DNA from: Eudorina sp. 2006-703-Eu-15
Taxonomy: Eukaryota > Chlorophyta > Chlorophyceae > Chlamydomonadales > Volvocaceae
Reading direction: 5' to 3'
DNA: 64,000 nucleotides
Assembly: GCA_003117195.1 (NCBI GenBank)
Contig: BDSI01000033.1
Span: forward strand, 791,432-855,431
Shown: in pieces, positions 1 to 11,587 of the stretch
Numbering within the stretch: position 1 is the first letter of the stretch
Layout: each line of letters begins with the position of its first letter
Program-made: the position numbers and the translations under genes
The notes under the pieces: generated by a model
Databases searched by the model: none
What the model saw: only the letters and a program-made list of their open reading frames with translations
What the model was told of the DNA's origin: nothing

Positions 1-13
1 ATTAATCCAGCAC

Positions 14-60
14 GGGCAGCAGCGCAGTATACAAACATGTCCACCAGTTTCCTATGCCCC
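14..60 (+). repeat. dispersed intron-tail repeat, copy 1
   Basis: Matches the repeat family core (GGCAGCAGCGCAGTAT, then ATGTCCACCAGTTTCC, then TATGCCCC). Other copies lie just upstream of 3' splice sites in the host gene's sense orientation, so this copy suggests that the window opens inside an intron of a plus-strand gene whose exon lies just downstream. That is inference; no exon was proven there. Confidence 0.7.
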
Positions 61-1283
61 CATTCCTCCCCATTATTCCAAATTCGCTGGGAGTGCTCCT
101 GGGTTTGGTATTTCCAATCCACGATGTGGGCATGGCGGCTGCGGCGGGTACAACGACGAGCGCAGCGGCCCATCAGGTGTCAGCGTGTCAGCGGCTGACG
201 CCCCTGCTGGTGTGCCGCGGAGTCGTGAAGCGGGACTCATGTCGGCTCAGGAGCCTCTCAGACGGAGACCGCGTCGGAATTACCGGGGATAACACGTTCA
301 CAGCAGTGTGACTGACTGTATCACTGATGTTTCTCATAACAAGTACCGTATTTGGAGCGGGTTTGGGAACTACGGACTAGGTTATGCGGGCGAGAAGGTG
401 GCCCAAGCAATCGTTATGGAGCCGAACTTCGACTTGGATGTTGCTTTGCTCTCTGGTCTACCCACACGTGCTGTGTCGATGCCCGCCCACACCGTCCTCC
501 CGCATTTCCATTCTTGGTGGCTGCCCACCCTGACTCCCGGTCTTTCCCTTAACGTCGCCCCTCCAGGCTTGCTCCCATTCCTGTGCACAGCCGTCTACAT
601 CATGGCTGTCCTCGGGAATCAACCGGTTGGAGAACAATGACGACCGACCCGTTTTGCCCGCTGTTGCTATCCCATCAATTGATATTTGTCGTTGATCATT
701 CGTTCATGCATTAATTTATTACCCCGGTGCGCGATGACAGCGCCATGAGCAGTTTGTATAGGCGGCTGTCAATAAGTCGAGACATTATCATAAGTTTGAG
801 CATGCTTGACCGGCGCAGCTAAAAGCAATGTCAAACGATGCTCGGTAAAACTGGCTGGATTTGGGGCCTGTGTAGCAGATTAAAGCATCTGGTCGCGACC
901 GATGTTTTCGCCGTCCTCTAATCAGAATCAAGGAAACAGCATTCACAGGGAGCTATAGAATTGCTGAATAACTCTCCTCGTGAAAGCCTGCGTGGGAAAG
1001 TGCACGTCAAGTTTTGGCATGAAGCGCGTGCGGCGGTACGGCGCAGCAGCATTTGGGCGCGAGCCAAACTTACGGAAAAGCACTACTCGTCATCCCGATC
1101 AACAGATTCCGAGTGTCTGCGGAACTTGGAAATGCCAGGAGTTATTTCTGCTATGGCAAATCTAACCAACCGACATACCTGCTTGCATCGGATGGCAGCT
1201 TAATGCAAAACTGTACTTGCATAATTGTTCTTAAGCACCTTATACAGTGTAACATCTTCACAGAGCGCGGGCTGCCACCGTGA
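61..1283. other. intergenic or unresolved gene end
   Basis: There is no exon that can be tied to a recognised protein. Bases 61-300 are GC-rich and could hold the last exon of a gene entering from the left. Bases 640-1280 are less GC-rich and probably carry the promoter and 5' UTR of the PIF1-type helicase gene. Confidence 0.4.
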
Positions 1284-4200
1284 ATGAAGCGAGCCCGGCC
1301 CGAAACCTGGGTTGAGGAAACCAGAGGCACTCGCCAAGCGTTTGTCTCATCAGCCGCCTTGCAGTATCTGCCAGATGATGACGCACGCGGAGACGAACTC
1401 GACACCGGCCAGCCGCTGTCGCTCAGCCAGGATGACGATGTCCAATACCTCGGCCAGGTACCAGCTCCGGCCAGCCAGCCCGCAAACCGCTCGGGCCACA
1501 ACTATCAGGCCTTCGGCTCCGATTGGCCGGGTCAACCGGGTCAACCGGGCGCCCAACAGCGCCCCGCACAGGCGGTTGCAGCGCCCGGCAGCGCTCTCCG
1601 CCGGCTGCCGCAAGGCCGCCGCAGCGGTGCGGGCGAGGGTCCCGGTCCCGGTGGCGGTGGCGGTGGCGGTGGCGGTGCCCCCGCCGCTGCCGCTGCAACT
1701 TCACCGGTCGTCGTGGACCTAAGTATTGACGACGATGATGACGACGAAGATGATGGTCATGTCGGTAAAGCCAGGGGAGGCGCAGGTCCGGCCGGGGGGA
1801 TCCGGAGCAGCAGCGGCGGAGGGGGAGCCGCTGCCTTTGCCGCCGCCGGTGGCGCCCGTCACGGCAGCGGCGCTGGGCCTCCGCCGGCGATGCCGCTGCA
1901 GCAGCGGGCCGGCGGCACCGCCGCCGCCGCCGCCGCCACCACCCCGGCATGCCGACGGCAACCCCCGGACTCTGAGGAGGACCCATCCATAGGCACACCG
2001 GCGGATGAGGAGGACGGCGCCGGCGGCGACGCTGATTACCATGGCGACGGCGCCGCCGCCGCCGCGGAGGGCCGACCGAGTGCACGTACGCCGGGCGGCG
2101 GCGCCGACGCCGGGCTGCTGTTCATGTACCCGGAGGACAGCCCCGGAACCACCAACCGCAAGATCGAGGCGCTCCATGCGCAGCAGGAGCAGCTCCGGAA
2201 CCTAGCGGCGGCAGCCGCGCCGCCGCAGATGTGGCCCCACCAACCCGCCTGGGGCCCTGGAGGACCGGGATCTTTGTCGTATTTGGCGGGCCAACCACTG
2301 CAGCAGCCGCAGCCGTACCAGCTGCCACAGCAGCCGCCACAGCAGCACCCGTTCAATCCGTACGTGCCGCAGCCGCAGGGCCCAGCACTCGCAATCCCCA
2401 TCTGGCAACAGCCGCATGGGGCCGCATACGGTTATGGCGCGTACGGTAATCCGTACATGCCAGCCCAGCCACCGCCGCAGCCTCACCAAGCCGCAAGCGG
2501 GGTCGGAGGCGGCGGCGCCGTCCATGCCACCAATCCGTACTTTGGCGGGGCCACCCCGGCAGTCGGGGCCGCCCCTGCAGTCACGCATGTCAGTGCGACT
2601 GTGTTTGGCCCCAGCGGCTCCATCGCGGGAAGTACCGCGGCAGCGGGGGGAGGAGCGGCGGCGGCGGCGGCGGCGGCGCGCGGCGGCGGTGGCGGCGGTG
2701 CGGGTTGTGGTGCCGCGGGGCCGGGGCCGGGGGCTCCCCGCGCGGTGACGGTGATTGACTCGGAGGAGGTGTCAAGCCCGCAGCTCACTCCCCAGCAGGT
2801 AAAGGGGGACCCAGCGGGGGGTGAGGGCGGGGGGCCGGGGGGAGGTGAGGGTGATGGACTGATGGATGGTTTGGAAGGGATGGGCGACAAGGGAAGGGCC
2901 CGTGGAGGCGGAGGTGGAGGTGGCGGCCGGCGAGGAAACAGAGGTCGGGGAGCCGTTGCGGGATGGGGGTGTAGGAGACAAAGGGGGGAGACAGGTTGGG
3001 AATGGGGCCGGGAATGCCGATAGCGCTTGCGCGGCGGCGCCGTGTGGGTATGACGCAGTACATGGTCGGCCCGGGCACATGTACGAGCAGCGGCCGGGTG
3101 CAGCGGCCCTCACTGGCGGCCGGGTGCTCACTGGCGGCCGGATCCCCACACACACCTAGATCCCCACACACACCTAGATCCCCACACACACCTAGATCCC
3201 CACACACAGGTACTGTCTTGTACACACAGGTACTGTCTTGTAAGTACATCGCAGGTCCTTCGGCAAGTATTTGGGCCTGGGCGGTGTTGGGTTTAATGTT
3301 TATCATTAAACACACACAGACTGCCGTACTCATCCCTCAAACCCCTGCCCCCCAAAACACACGCCAACACACACACACACACACACGCACACACACGCAC
3401 GCACACACACACGCACGCGCACACATACACGCACGCACGCACACACACACGCACACACGGCATTGTGGTGTGATTCTGTGTGGCCAAGGCAGCTGACCCG
3501 CACCAGCTGGTAGTCTTCCGCGACGCCGCGACAACACCGAACAGCGCGCCAAATCGACAGCGTTCTTCCGACACCGCAGCCTTTTGATAACTATATGGGT
3601 CGGGCATTGGGTATATTATTTACGCATACGGGCAAACTATCGGGCGCCGATCGGCCCCTCGCATGTCACGCACTCCTGTTCTGCCTGCCTAAATAACACA
3701 CACGCACGCACACAGACAGGAACAATGTCCACTGCCGCGCCCACCGCATACATACCCCGCGCCCCATCCTGCCCTGCCCTGCCCTGCCCTGCCCTGCCCT
3801 GCCCTGCCCGCCGAATCCCACCGCACAGGAGCGCATTCTCCAGTTGGTTCGCAACGGCGACAACATCTTCTTCACGGGGAACGCCGGCACGGGTGGGTCG
3901 GGTGGGGGGCGTTGATGTGGGGGGGATTTGGGGGTGGTGTGGGGGTCGCGGGAGACGGTTCAAGGAAAACGCGGAGCGGGGTCTGGAAATTCGGTGGACA
4001 TGTTCCACGCAGGCTGGGGTGCTGCGGGGAGTTGTGTGGGGTGAGGCGGGGTGGCGTGGGGTGGGGTTTTGCCGTACCTGTGCCGTGTTGGTTACAGACC
4101 CCTTAGCCTGCGGGCTCGCACCCTATATATAGGGACAGCGCATCCCCCGATATGTCCCCGTGTCAGTGCACCCCCCCCCCTAGGTGGGCGGCGGGACACG

Positions 4201-7200
4201 CCGCGGAAGCCAGGGCCCCAGGCCGTCCCCCTCGACGGTTCCGCCGGGGCCTCCTTACCCCCCCTCACCCCCCCGTCCCCGGATGCCCCCCCACCCCCAG
4301 GCAAGACCTTTGTGCTGACCCGGGTGATAGAGGAGCTCAAGCAGCGCTACGGACGGGACTTCGGGGCCAAGGTGGCGGTGTGCGCATCCACGGGAATCGC
4401 GGCCACCCACATAGGAGGTGGGTGAATGAATGCTTCGGGGGATGGTGCGGGGGGTGGTGCAAATAGCGGGGATGGGGGCCGGCCGCAGGGCCGGCGGACT
4501 GGAGGGAGTGGCTGCGGGGAAGGCGTAAAGCGGGTGCTGGGTGGCGAGGGGGGATCCCCGGATGGGGGACTTTGGGTGCTGTCCCCGGCCCTCGCCGTCC
4601 CACACTCCGGGTTCGGTTCTGGGTTTGGTAATTCTTTTCTTCTCCCCCCTCCCAACCCCCTTTTCGTTGTACTTCAGCCCCCACCCCTCACATGTGCGTG
4701 CTGTTCCCCCGCTGCTCCGCACAAATATCATAATGGCGGTGTACGACACAGGTACGACACTGCACAGCGCGCTGGGTTGCGGTGTGCCGATGGAGTACCC
4801 GGACTTCAACAACATGTACGGCAAAGTGAACAAGGAACGGATACTGGCCTACGAAGTGCTCATTCTGGTACGGCAAGGTTTGTCGGTTGGCTACCGTAGC
4901 GTGACCAATAAAACAGGGAGGGGCAATGGGTAACGGAGGTGTGTAGAGGGTGGGTCTGGTCCCGAACAGTGGGCACTCCAGCCAGAGGGGGTGCATGACC
5001 CGCCTTTCACACCCCTCGTCTTCCTCTTGGTCGTCTCCGTTCCCCCCCTGGCTTCCCTTGGGTCCCCCCCACCCACCCAACAAAACAAACTCCCTCCCCC
5101 CTCCCCCCCCCCACACACACGACCCCCACGAGCCCAACAACTCGAACACACGGGACTCCTAGCACTCACGACTGCCCCGGGGTACGGCCCACGACCTCCG
5201 CAGGACGAGGCCTCCATGACCAGCGGGGAGTTCTGGATGGTGAGGGGGCCAGGGGGGGTGGGAGCAGGGAGAGGTGGGAGGGGGCGGGCTGGAGAGGGGG
5301 GACGGGGGACCGCAGCTGCGGGGCCGAGGGGGCCGGGGGCCGGCAGTGCGGGTGTATGCACAAGGGCGGTGGGGGGAGGGGGTACGGGAAGAGAAGGCCA
5401 CGGGGGGGAAGGCCACTGGCTGCACACCGTCCCTCTCGCACTCACCACCCCCTGACGCCCACGTTGTCGTGATCCCCTGCTCCGGCTGATTTCGCGTCGA
5501 CCCCCTCCTTTCCTCTCGTGCCCCCTTCGTCCCCCTGCTCTCCTCTCCCCTCCCTCCCCGTCCTCCCTCCCCCGCCCGCCCTCCGTCTTCCCTCCCTCCC
5601 CGTCCTCCAGATGTTGGAGCTGCAGCTGCGGACCATTCGGAAGCGTCGTGAGCCCGCGGGGGGCCTGCAGCTCATTTTCAGTGGCGACTTTTTCCAGTTG
5701 GGTGGGGGGACACTGCGGGGGCTGGGGGTGGGAGGGGCTTTGGAAGGGAGGGTGGGCGCCTCAAGGGGGTTGTTGGGGGTTGTGGGGTGAGTCAGGTTCA
5801 GCGTGTGCCGGCTCACCTTGTGTGTGTAAAAGATACCGTTGTGGGTGTGTGTGGGGGGGGTGGAGGGGTGTGAGTGTGGAGGGGTGGTGGGGGGCCGGAG
5901 GGGGTTGCGACCCACGCTTGTTGCAACCGTGCCGCCCACCGTCATTACCCCTTCCCACAATACCGCCCTGCCCCCCTCAACCCCCTCAACCCCCGCTCCC
6001 GCCGTCGCTCTGGCAGCAGCAGCGCAGTTTGAAAATGTCTACCAATTTCCCATACCCCGCTCCCGCCCACCGTCCCCCCTCACCCTCCCTCTCAACCCCC
6101 TCTCAACCCCCCCCCACGGCCCCCCTCCCCCCGCTGCCCCCCGCAGGCTGCCGCCCATCACCAAGAAGCCCTTTGGCAGCGACCCCATTCCGCTGCAGCT
6201 CTTCACCAACTGGGGCTACCTCTTCCAGACCACCTCCTGGGCCCGATGCAACATGCAGCACGTGCTGCTCACGCAGGTGTTCAGACAGGCGGATGGCGTG
6301 TTCTCGTCGCTGCTGGACGACATACGGTACGGCCGCAACGCCAGGGCGGCCGTACAGCGGATCGCGGCCACGTGCGCCCGCCCCCTGGAGTGAGTGGGGT
6401 GTGTGGGGGAGGCGGGGATGCGGGGTTGGGGGAAAGAAATCTGAAAGGTGCCTGACCTGACCTGATCTGGCAGGTGCTTGCCTCAACACACATACACACC
6501 CCCGGACTTCACCCCCAGGCTTCCCGCGGCGCAGTTCTTAAACCCACATCCCACACTGCCACCCCCACCCCCACCCCCACCCCCACGCCCCCCAAACTTT
6601 CAACATGTCCACCCATCTCCTGTACACTCCCCCCTTCCGCCCCGAAGGGAATATGTCTACCAATGTCCTATCCGCCCCCCCCCCCCCCTTCCCCGCCCCT
6701 TCCCCGCCCCTTCCGCCCGCCCCCCCCAGCTGCTCCGACGGCATCAAGCCCACCCGGCTCTACTCGGTCAACAAGGACGTGGACTCCCTCAACCGGGACG
6801 AGCTGGAGAAGCTGCCGGGGGAGGAGGTCAAGATGTACGGCCACGATGACGTGGCGCTGGACCCGGCCATCCTGGGGGTGCAGCCGCCGCTCACCCCGCA
6901 GGAGCTGCACGACGCGGAGTCGCGGCTGTGGGGCTGCGACTTTTGGAAGTCGTGTCTGGCGGCGCAGGTGTACTCGCTCAAGGTCAGTTGGCGCGGTTGC
7001 AAGTCGGTTAGTTGGTTTTTGTCGGTTGTCGGGTGGCGAGCTCTGGGAGGGGGGAAGGGGTGGGAACGGAGCAAGGGACGGGCGAGGGGACCTGCCGCAA
7101 GGAGCGCGCGCGCGTGTGTGTGTGTGTGTTTGTTTGTTTAGCGTGAACCTCCCCCTTTCCAGGAGCGTGTGTTTAGAGACCCGCCCGAGGAACCTGTGTG

Positions 7201-9971
7201 TGTACGGCATGTGTACGGCCCTCCCTGGACCTCCTCCCGACCCACTTGGGATCCCCCTAACCTCCCGCCTCCCTCCCCCTCCCTCCGCCGCCCTCCGCCT
7301 CCCCTTCCCTCCGCCTCCCCCCTTCTCACCCCCTCCCCCGCCCACTGCCTCCCTGCCTCCCCCTCCCCCCTCCCCCCCTCAGACCCAAGCCCAGGTGATG
7401 TTGGTCCGCAACCTGGAGTTGAAGCCCGAGGGGCGGCAGCTGGTCAACGGGTCCCGGGGAGTGGTGGAGGGCTGGGCAGCCAAGGTGGGGCGGTCGAGCC
7501 AAGGTGGGGCGGTCGCCTAGGGCACAGAGGCCAGGGACCCAATGTGTTTGTTGGGGGTGCGGGAGGGGGGCAGGATACTGGTGCGCGGCAAGCTGGCGGT
7601 AACTTGTCTCACTAGAGACATGATTGCGTCAGGTCTATGATTGCGTCGGATCTGATTACTGCGCCAACAAAAAATGTACAGCTGTGTGCATTTTGCTGTG
7701 TGAATCACCGCGTGCCTGTGTGTTCTTAGGCAGGCGGAACAGGGAGTGCGTGACATGCGAGGGGGCGAGTAGCGTCTGTGTGTGTGTGCGAGTGATCTTT
7801 GCTGTTTCTTGTGCCCCGCCTGATCCTGTCTCTCTTGTGCCACCACCTCCCTCCAGGTGGACATCATCAGTCGGCTCAAGCAGAACGTCCAGACCGCCAA
7901 CGTGCCCGAACATCTGGCGGCGGCGCAGCAGGCGGCGGCGGCGCGGCGGGCGGCACATGCCGAGGAGGAGATGGCCAGGGAGGGGGGTGTGTACGGTGCG
8001 CCCGGCGCCGCCGGAGCCCCACCCACGGCGCTGGCGGACCTGGAGGGGGCGGGCGCGGCGGCGGCGGCGGTGGTGCTGCCTGCCGTACTTGGCCCCGACG
8101 GCGCGCCCGTACTGATGGCGGGGGCGGACTACCCGGTGCCTCCTGTGCCGCCGACATCGGAACAGGTGGGTGGGTGGATGGGTGGGTGGGGGTGTGTACG
8201 AAATGGGTCGATGTTGGGTTGGTGGGTGGGTGGGGTAGGGTGCCGAAAGGGGGCGAAGGAGGTACGAGACTCAGGATTACAGGTCCACAACACCCGTCCC
8301 ACCCCCACCCACCCCACCCACCCCGCCTCTCCCCCGCTGACATCCCCCTCCCCCGCCCCTCCCCCCGCTACGCCGCATCCCCCGGAATCCGGATCTCTGG
8401 ATCCAGATCCAAGCCAAGATCTCGGATCTTGAGCGGTGGCGCGGCGCCTTTGTGCCGGTGGTGCGGTTCGCCAACGGTGTGGTGACGGAGGTGTGCCCCA
8501 TGAAGTTCACCTCCCGGGTGCCCCGGTGGGGGGAGTGCTACCGGCTGCAGGTGCCGCTCAAGCTCGCCTGGGCGCTGACGATACACAAGTGTCAGGGCAT
8601 GTCGCTGGACAGGGTGCAGGTGGGGAGGGGCGGGGGTGGAGGGGAGGGGGGAGGGACGGGGAGGGGGGTAGAGGAGAGGGGGGGGTGACGAATGAGGGGG
8701 TGGGGGAGAGGGGAAGGAGGGTGTCGGAAGGGGAAGGACCTTCGGCGCGGCGGTGTGGGTTGAGCGGGCGGCCGTGTACGGCAGTTGCCTGTTTGGGGCC
8801 CGGCCGGGATTCCCCCGGAGGGGTCGGAAGGGGTACATGGGACACCCGTGCCGACCTGCCCCGGGGCGGGGGTGTGGGGTGTTGGGTGTTGGGCTCTGCG
8901 GTTGGTCCCACCGGTCAGACCACCAAACCGTTCCATCTGCAGGCCACATGTGCACATTTGTTTCCCCCTCCCCCCTCTCCCCCTCCCCCCCTTCCCCACC
9001 CCAGCAGCAGCGCAGTATAAATATGTCTACCCATGTCCTATACCCTCCCCCCCTCTCCCCCTCCCCCCCCTCTCCCCTCCCCCCCCTCTCCCGGCCCCCG
9101 CAGGTCTCCCTCCGACAGATCTTCGCCACGGGTCAGGCCTACGTGGCACTCAGTCGAGCTCGCACCCTGGAGGGGCTGGAGCTGCTGGACTGGTCGGACG
9201 ACTGCGTCAAGGTGGCGGGGGGGCGGCGCACCGGGGCACGGGGGGGGGCCAATGAGAAGCCCGGGGCACGAGTGTGTGGTTCTGTGCGGATGGGGGGGGG
9301 GTAGTAGGGGGCTGACTGCCGGGCGTTGGGGATGGGAGGGACGGGTGCGGCCCGATAGGTAGGTAGGTAGGTAGGAGGAGCTGCGGGGGAGGTGTGCGTT
9401 CAGAAAACGTACCCGCCCAACCCAGGCGGAGGTGTGTTCAGAGTGTTTATATAGTTCCGCATGTCGTTCTGGCCGTAGCTTTGCCCCCGGCCAACCCTCT
9501 CCCCCTCCCGCCCGCCTTGTCACACACCCCTTTCAGGTGGACCCCTGTGTGGTGGGGTTCTACCGGGCGCTCCAGGAGGGCCGTACGAATGAGGACGAGC
9601 AGGAGGCCGCCTGGAGGTTCTTCCTGGAGCACCGGATGCAGAAGCGCTTCCCGCCGCCGTACAGGCTGCCGCCGGATGCCGCGGCGGCGGCCGCCATCGT
9701 GTCGGCGGCGACGTCCGCGGGGCCCATCCCCGATTGGCCGCGGCCGGCGTCGGAGGAGGACAGCGGCGCCGGCGCCGCGGCTGGGGTCGGTGGCAGCGGC
9801 GGCGGTGGCGGCGGCGACGGCGGGCCCAGTCGGTGGTTTCGGGGAGGCGGCGCGAGGGGCGGCCGCGGCGGCGCCGGCGGTGGCGGCGGCGGCAGGTCGC
9901 GGGAGAACGACATGTGCTACAAGTGCAAGCAGATGGGCCACTGGGCGAGTGCCTGCCCCAACCGGCGATGA
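1284..9971 (+). CDS. PIF1: PIF1-family DNA helicase with N-terminal disordered region and C-terminal CCHC zinc knuckle
   Basis: This is an ATP-dependent 5'-3' DNA helicase of superfamily 1B (family knowledge: genome and organelle DNA maintenance, G-quadruplex unwinding). Exons: 1284-2798, 3829-3892, 4301-4417, 4752-4867, 5204-5239, 5611-about 5703, 6147-6389, 6730-6982, 7383-7484, 7857-8165, 8407-8619, 9104-9211, 9537-9971, giving about 1200 residues. The helicase motifs appear in order: LTPQQERIL, Walker A GNAGTGKT (about residues 522-529), TTLHSALG, Walker B DEASM, GDFFQL then LPPI, AWALTIHKCQG, and GQAYVALSRARTLEGL. The first 505 residues are low-complexity Gly/Ala/Gln with two acidic-flanked hydrophobic motifs. 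The C-terminus is Gly/Arg-rich and ends in CYKC-x4-H-x4-C. All splice phases agree except the 5703/6147 junction, where the conserved FFQL..LPPI join is out of phase by one base. The start is the first ATG after upstream stops. Confidence 0.88.
3108..3243. repeat. cluster of short tandem repeats in helicase intron 1
   Basis: Three arrays abut. There are two copies of a CTCACTGGCGGCCGG-type unit (about 3108-3141), about 3.5 copies of an 18-base unit TCCCCACACACACCTAGA (about 3143-3207), and two copies of a 20-base unit containing GGTACTGTCTTGTA (about 3207-3243). They lie within the first intron of the PIF1-type gene. Confidence 0.85.
3366..3460. repeat. CA-rich microsatellite
   Basis: Imperfect (CA)n with CG interruptions, inside intron 1 of the helicase gene. 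Confidence 0.9.
3768..3808. repeat. CCCTG pentanucleotide array
   Basis: About eight tandem CCCTG units end some 20 bases before the 3' splice site of helicase exon 2 (exon start 3829). The array therefore supplies most of the polypyrimidine-rich stretch before that acceptor. Confidence 0.85.
6003..6060 (+). repeat. dispersed intron-tail repeat, copy 2
   Basis: A full-length copy (CGTCGCTCTGGCAGCAGCAG, then CGCAGTTTGAAAATGTCTAC). It lies in the helicase intron that ends at 6146, about 87 bases before the exon and in sense orientation. Confidence 0.85.
6598..6676 (+). repeat. two partial copies of the dispersed repeat
   Basis: Two 3'-half copies occur in tandem (CAACATGTCCACCCATCTCC at about 6602 and AATATGTCTACCAATGTCC at about 6650). 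They lie in the helicase intron ending at 6729, in sense orientation. Confidence 0.6.
9003..9050 (+). repeat. dispersed intron-tail repeat, copy 3
   Basis: AGCAGCAGCGCAGTATAAAT followed by ATGTCTACCCATGTCC. It ends about 54 bases before the helicase exon starting at 9104, in sense orientation. Confidence 0.85.
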
Positions 9972-11587
9972 TCTCTCCCACCCCTCTCCCCCCTTCCCCC
10001 CGGGGGAGCCTCTCACTTGTTCTACCACCCCCCTCCCCCCCTCCTCACTCGGTCGCGCTCCTGCACGTACGGCTGTGTTTCCTTTTACACACATACTGGA
10101 ACACAGACACACACACACACTCTGAAGGTCCTCCGGGGGCCAGGCTGGGCTGGGAGGCGGGGTCGCAGGACGGGGGGTGGGACAGTGGCGAAGTACGACG
10201 ATGGGGGGGTGAAGGACGGGAGCGGGCTGTTGGGGATTTGTGGGGGGAGGCAATGGGAGAAAGGGCGGGGCGGACTGAATCGACTGCTGGTAGCCAGGGT
10301 GCGGGGTGCGGTGGGGAGTCGCCCTCAGTCCCCGGAACGCACATGGGGGATGGATGGCTGGATGGCGGTGGCCGGGGGATGGGGTGGGGGGGAGGGGAGG
10401 TTCCGGCTCTTGATCCTGTGGGGTTGACGGGGTGTAGGGGCCGCATGGGGGCGGGATACCGACCTAGACGCTGACGGGCTGGATGGTGCGTAAAGGGGCC
10501 TTATGTTGGCATTGCCGTACGTTGGGAGGGCGAGTAGATTGGTGGTCACGGTCCAGGGGAGGGCGGAGGGGAGGGGAGGGGATCCGGACGTCCCAGGGTA
10601 TGGGGAAGGGGAAAGCGGGAACAGCTCATCCGGGGGCATGGGCCGCTTAGGGAGCCCCTCCTGTACTGCACCCGCGTGAGCGTGCGATGATGTACGACCG
10701 TGGGTCGGGGCAGGGTGGAGTGTACGACAGTGGGGTGGAGGGAAGCGGGTAGGGAGGGGTTGGTTCGCGGCCTGCCAGACCATGGCCGTGGTGTTGGTGG
10801 GGGTTGGGGGGGGGATGATGGTGGTAGTTGCTGATTGTTTATAGATGTTCGGAGGCCGCCCCCGCTTCGTGTGATTCCCTTGCAGAAATGGTCGATCAAG
10901 GCGAGCAGTGAGTAGTGAACTGGTCAGTGTCTCGCTGTTTGGAGGTATGAGAGCGCCACAGAGGGTTAGTGCCGATGGGGGAAAGAGCTGCAGCGTGGAC
11001 GAGGTCTGTCGGTTGCCACCATGGCGAGGTGGTTGGGCGGTCAATTTGAAATCCCCCGGCGGGCCTTTCCGACAGGTGCAAATCTGGAGGATATTGCGGG
11101 GCCTGGCTGGTGCAGACAGGACACGCCACACAGTAGGCGACTGATGAATGGAGTCGTTAGCTTGCTGGTGTCGGTATTGTGCGGCAGTAACGGCACGTGA
11201 TTACAAGGCATTTTGGAGTGCTGGGATCATAAGTGACGTGTGAGCTGTAGTATATTTAGTTGTTTGCAGAGAGAGGCACGTCACCTCTTGGAGGTCTTGA
11301 GCATCAGGACCGTGCTCGTGTGCGATGTTTTCGGAGCATGCTTTGCGCGTCAAGACATCGCACTCCTTCTGGAAACTCACCGATGTCTCTCCACGGACTG
11401 CAAGCAGTAATCACAGAATGAAGGTTGAGCTTGCAGGAATTTCAGCGGCGTAAATAGATCCCTGCAGATTCCAATCGTGACAGGCGAGTCGGCTAGCAGG
11501 CAACCTTGTGTAGTGCTGACCTGAATACTCTTCGACAAAATTGGTGAATTAAGCGGCATATGTTTTAATTTGGCATTTCCCTAAATC
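9972..11587. other. intergenic region between helicase and DnaJ genes
   Basis: It presumably holds the helicase 3' UTR (G-rich on the plus strand to about 10.9 kb) and then the DnaJ promoter. I saw no TGTAA signal after the helicase stop and no supportable exon. Confidence 0.5.
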
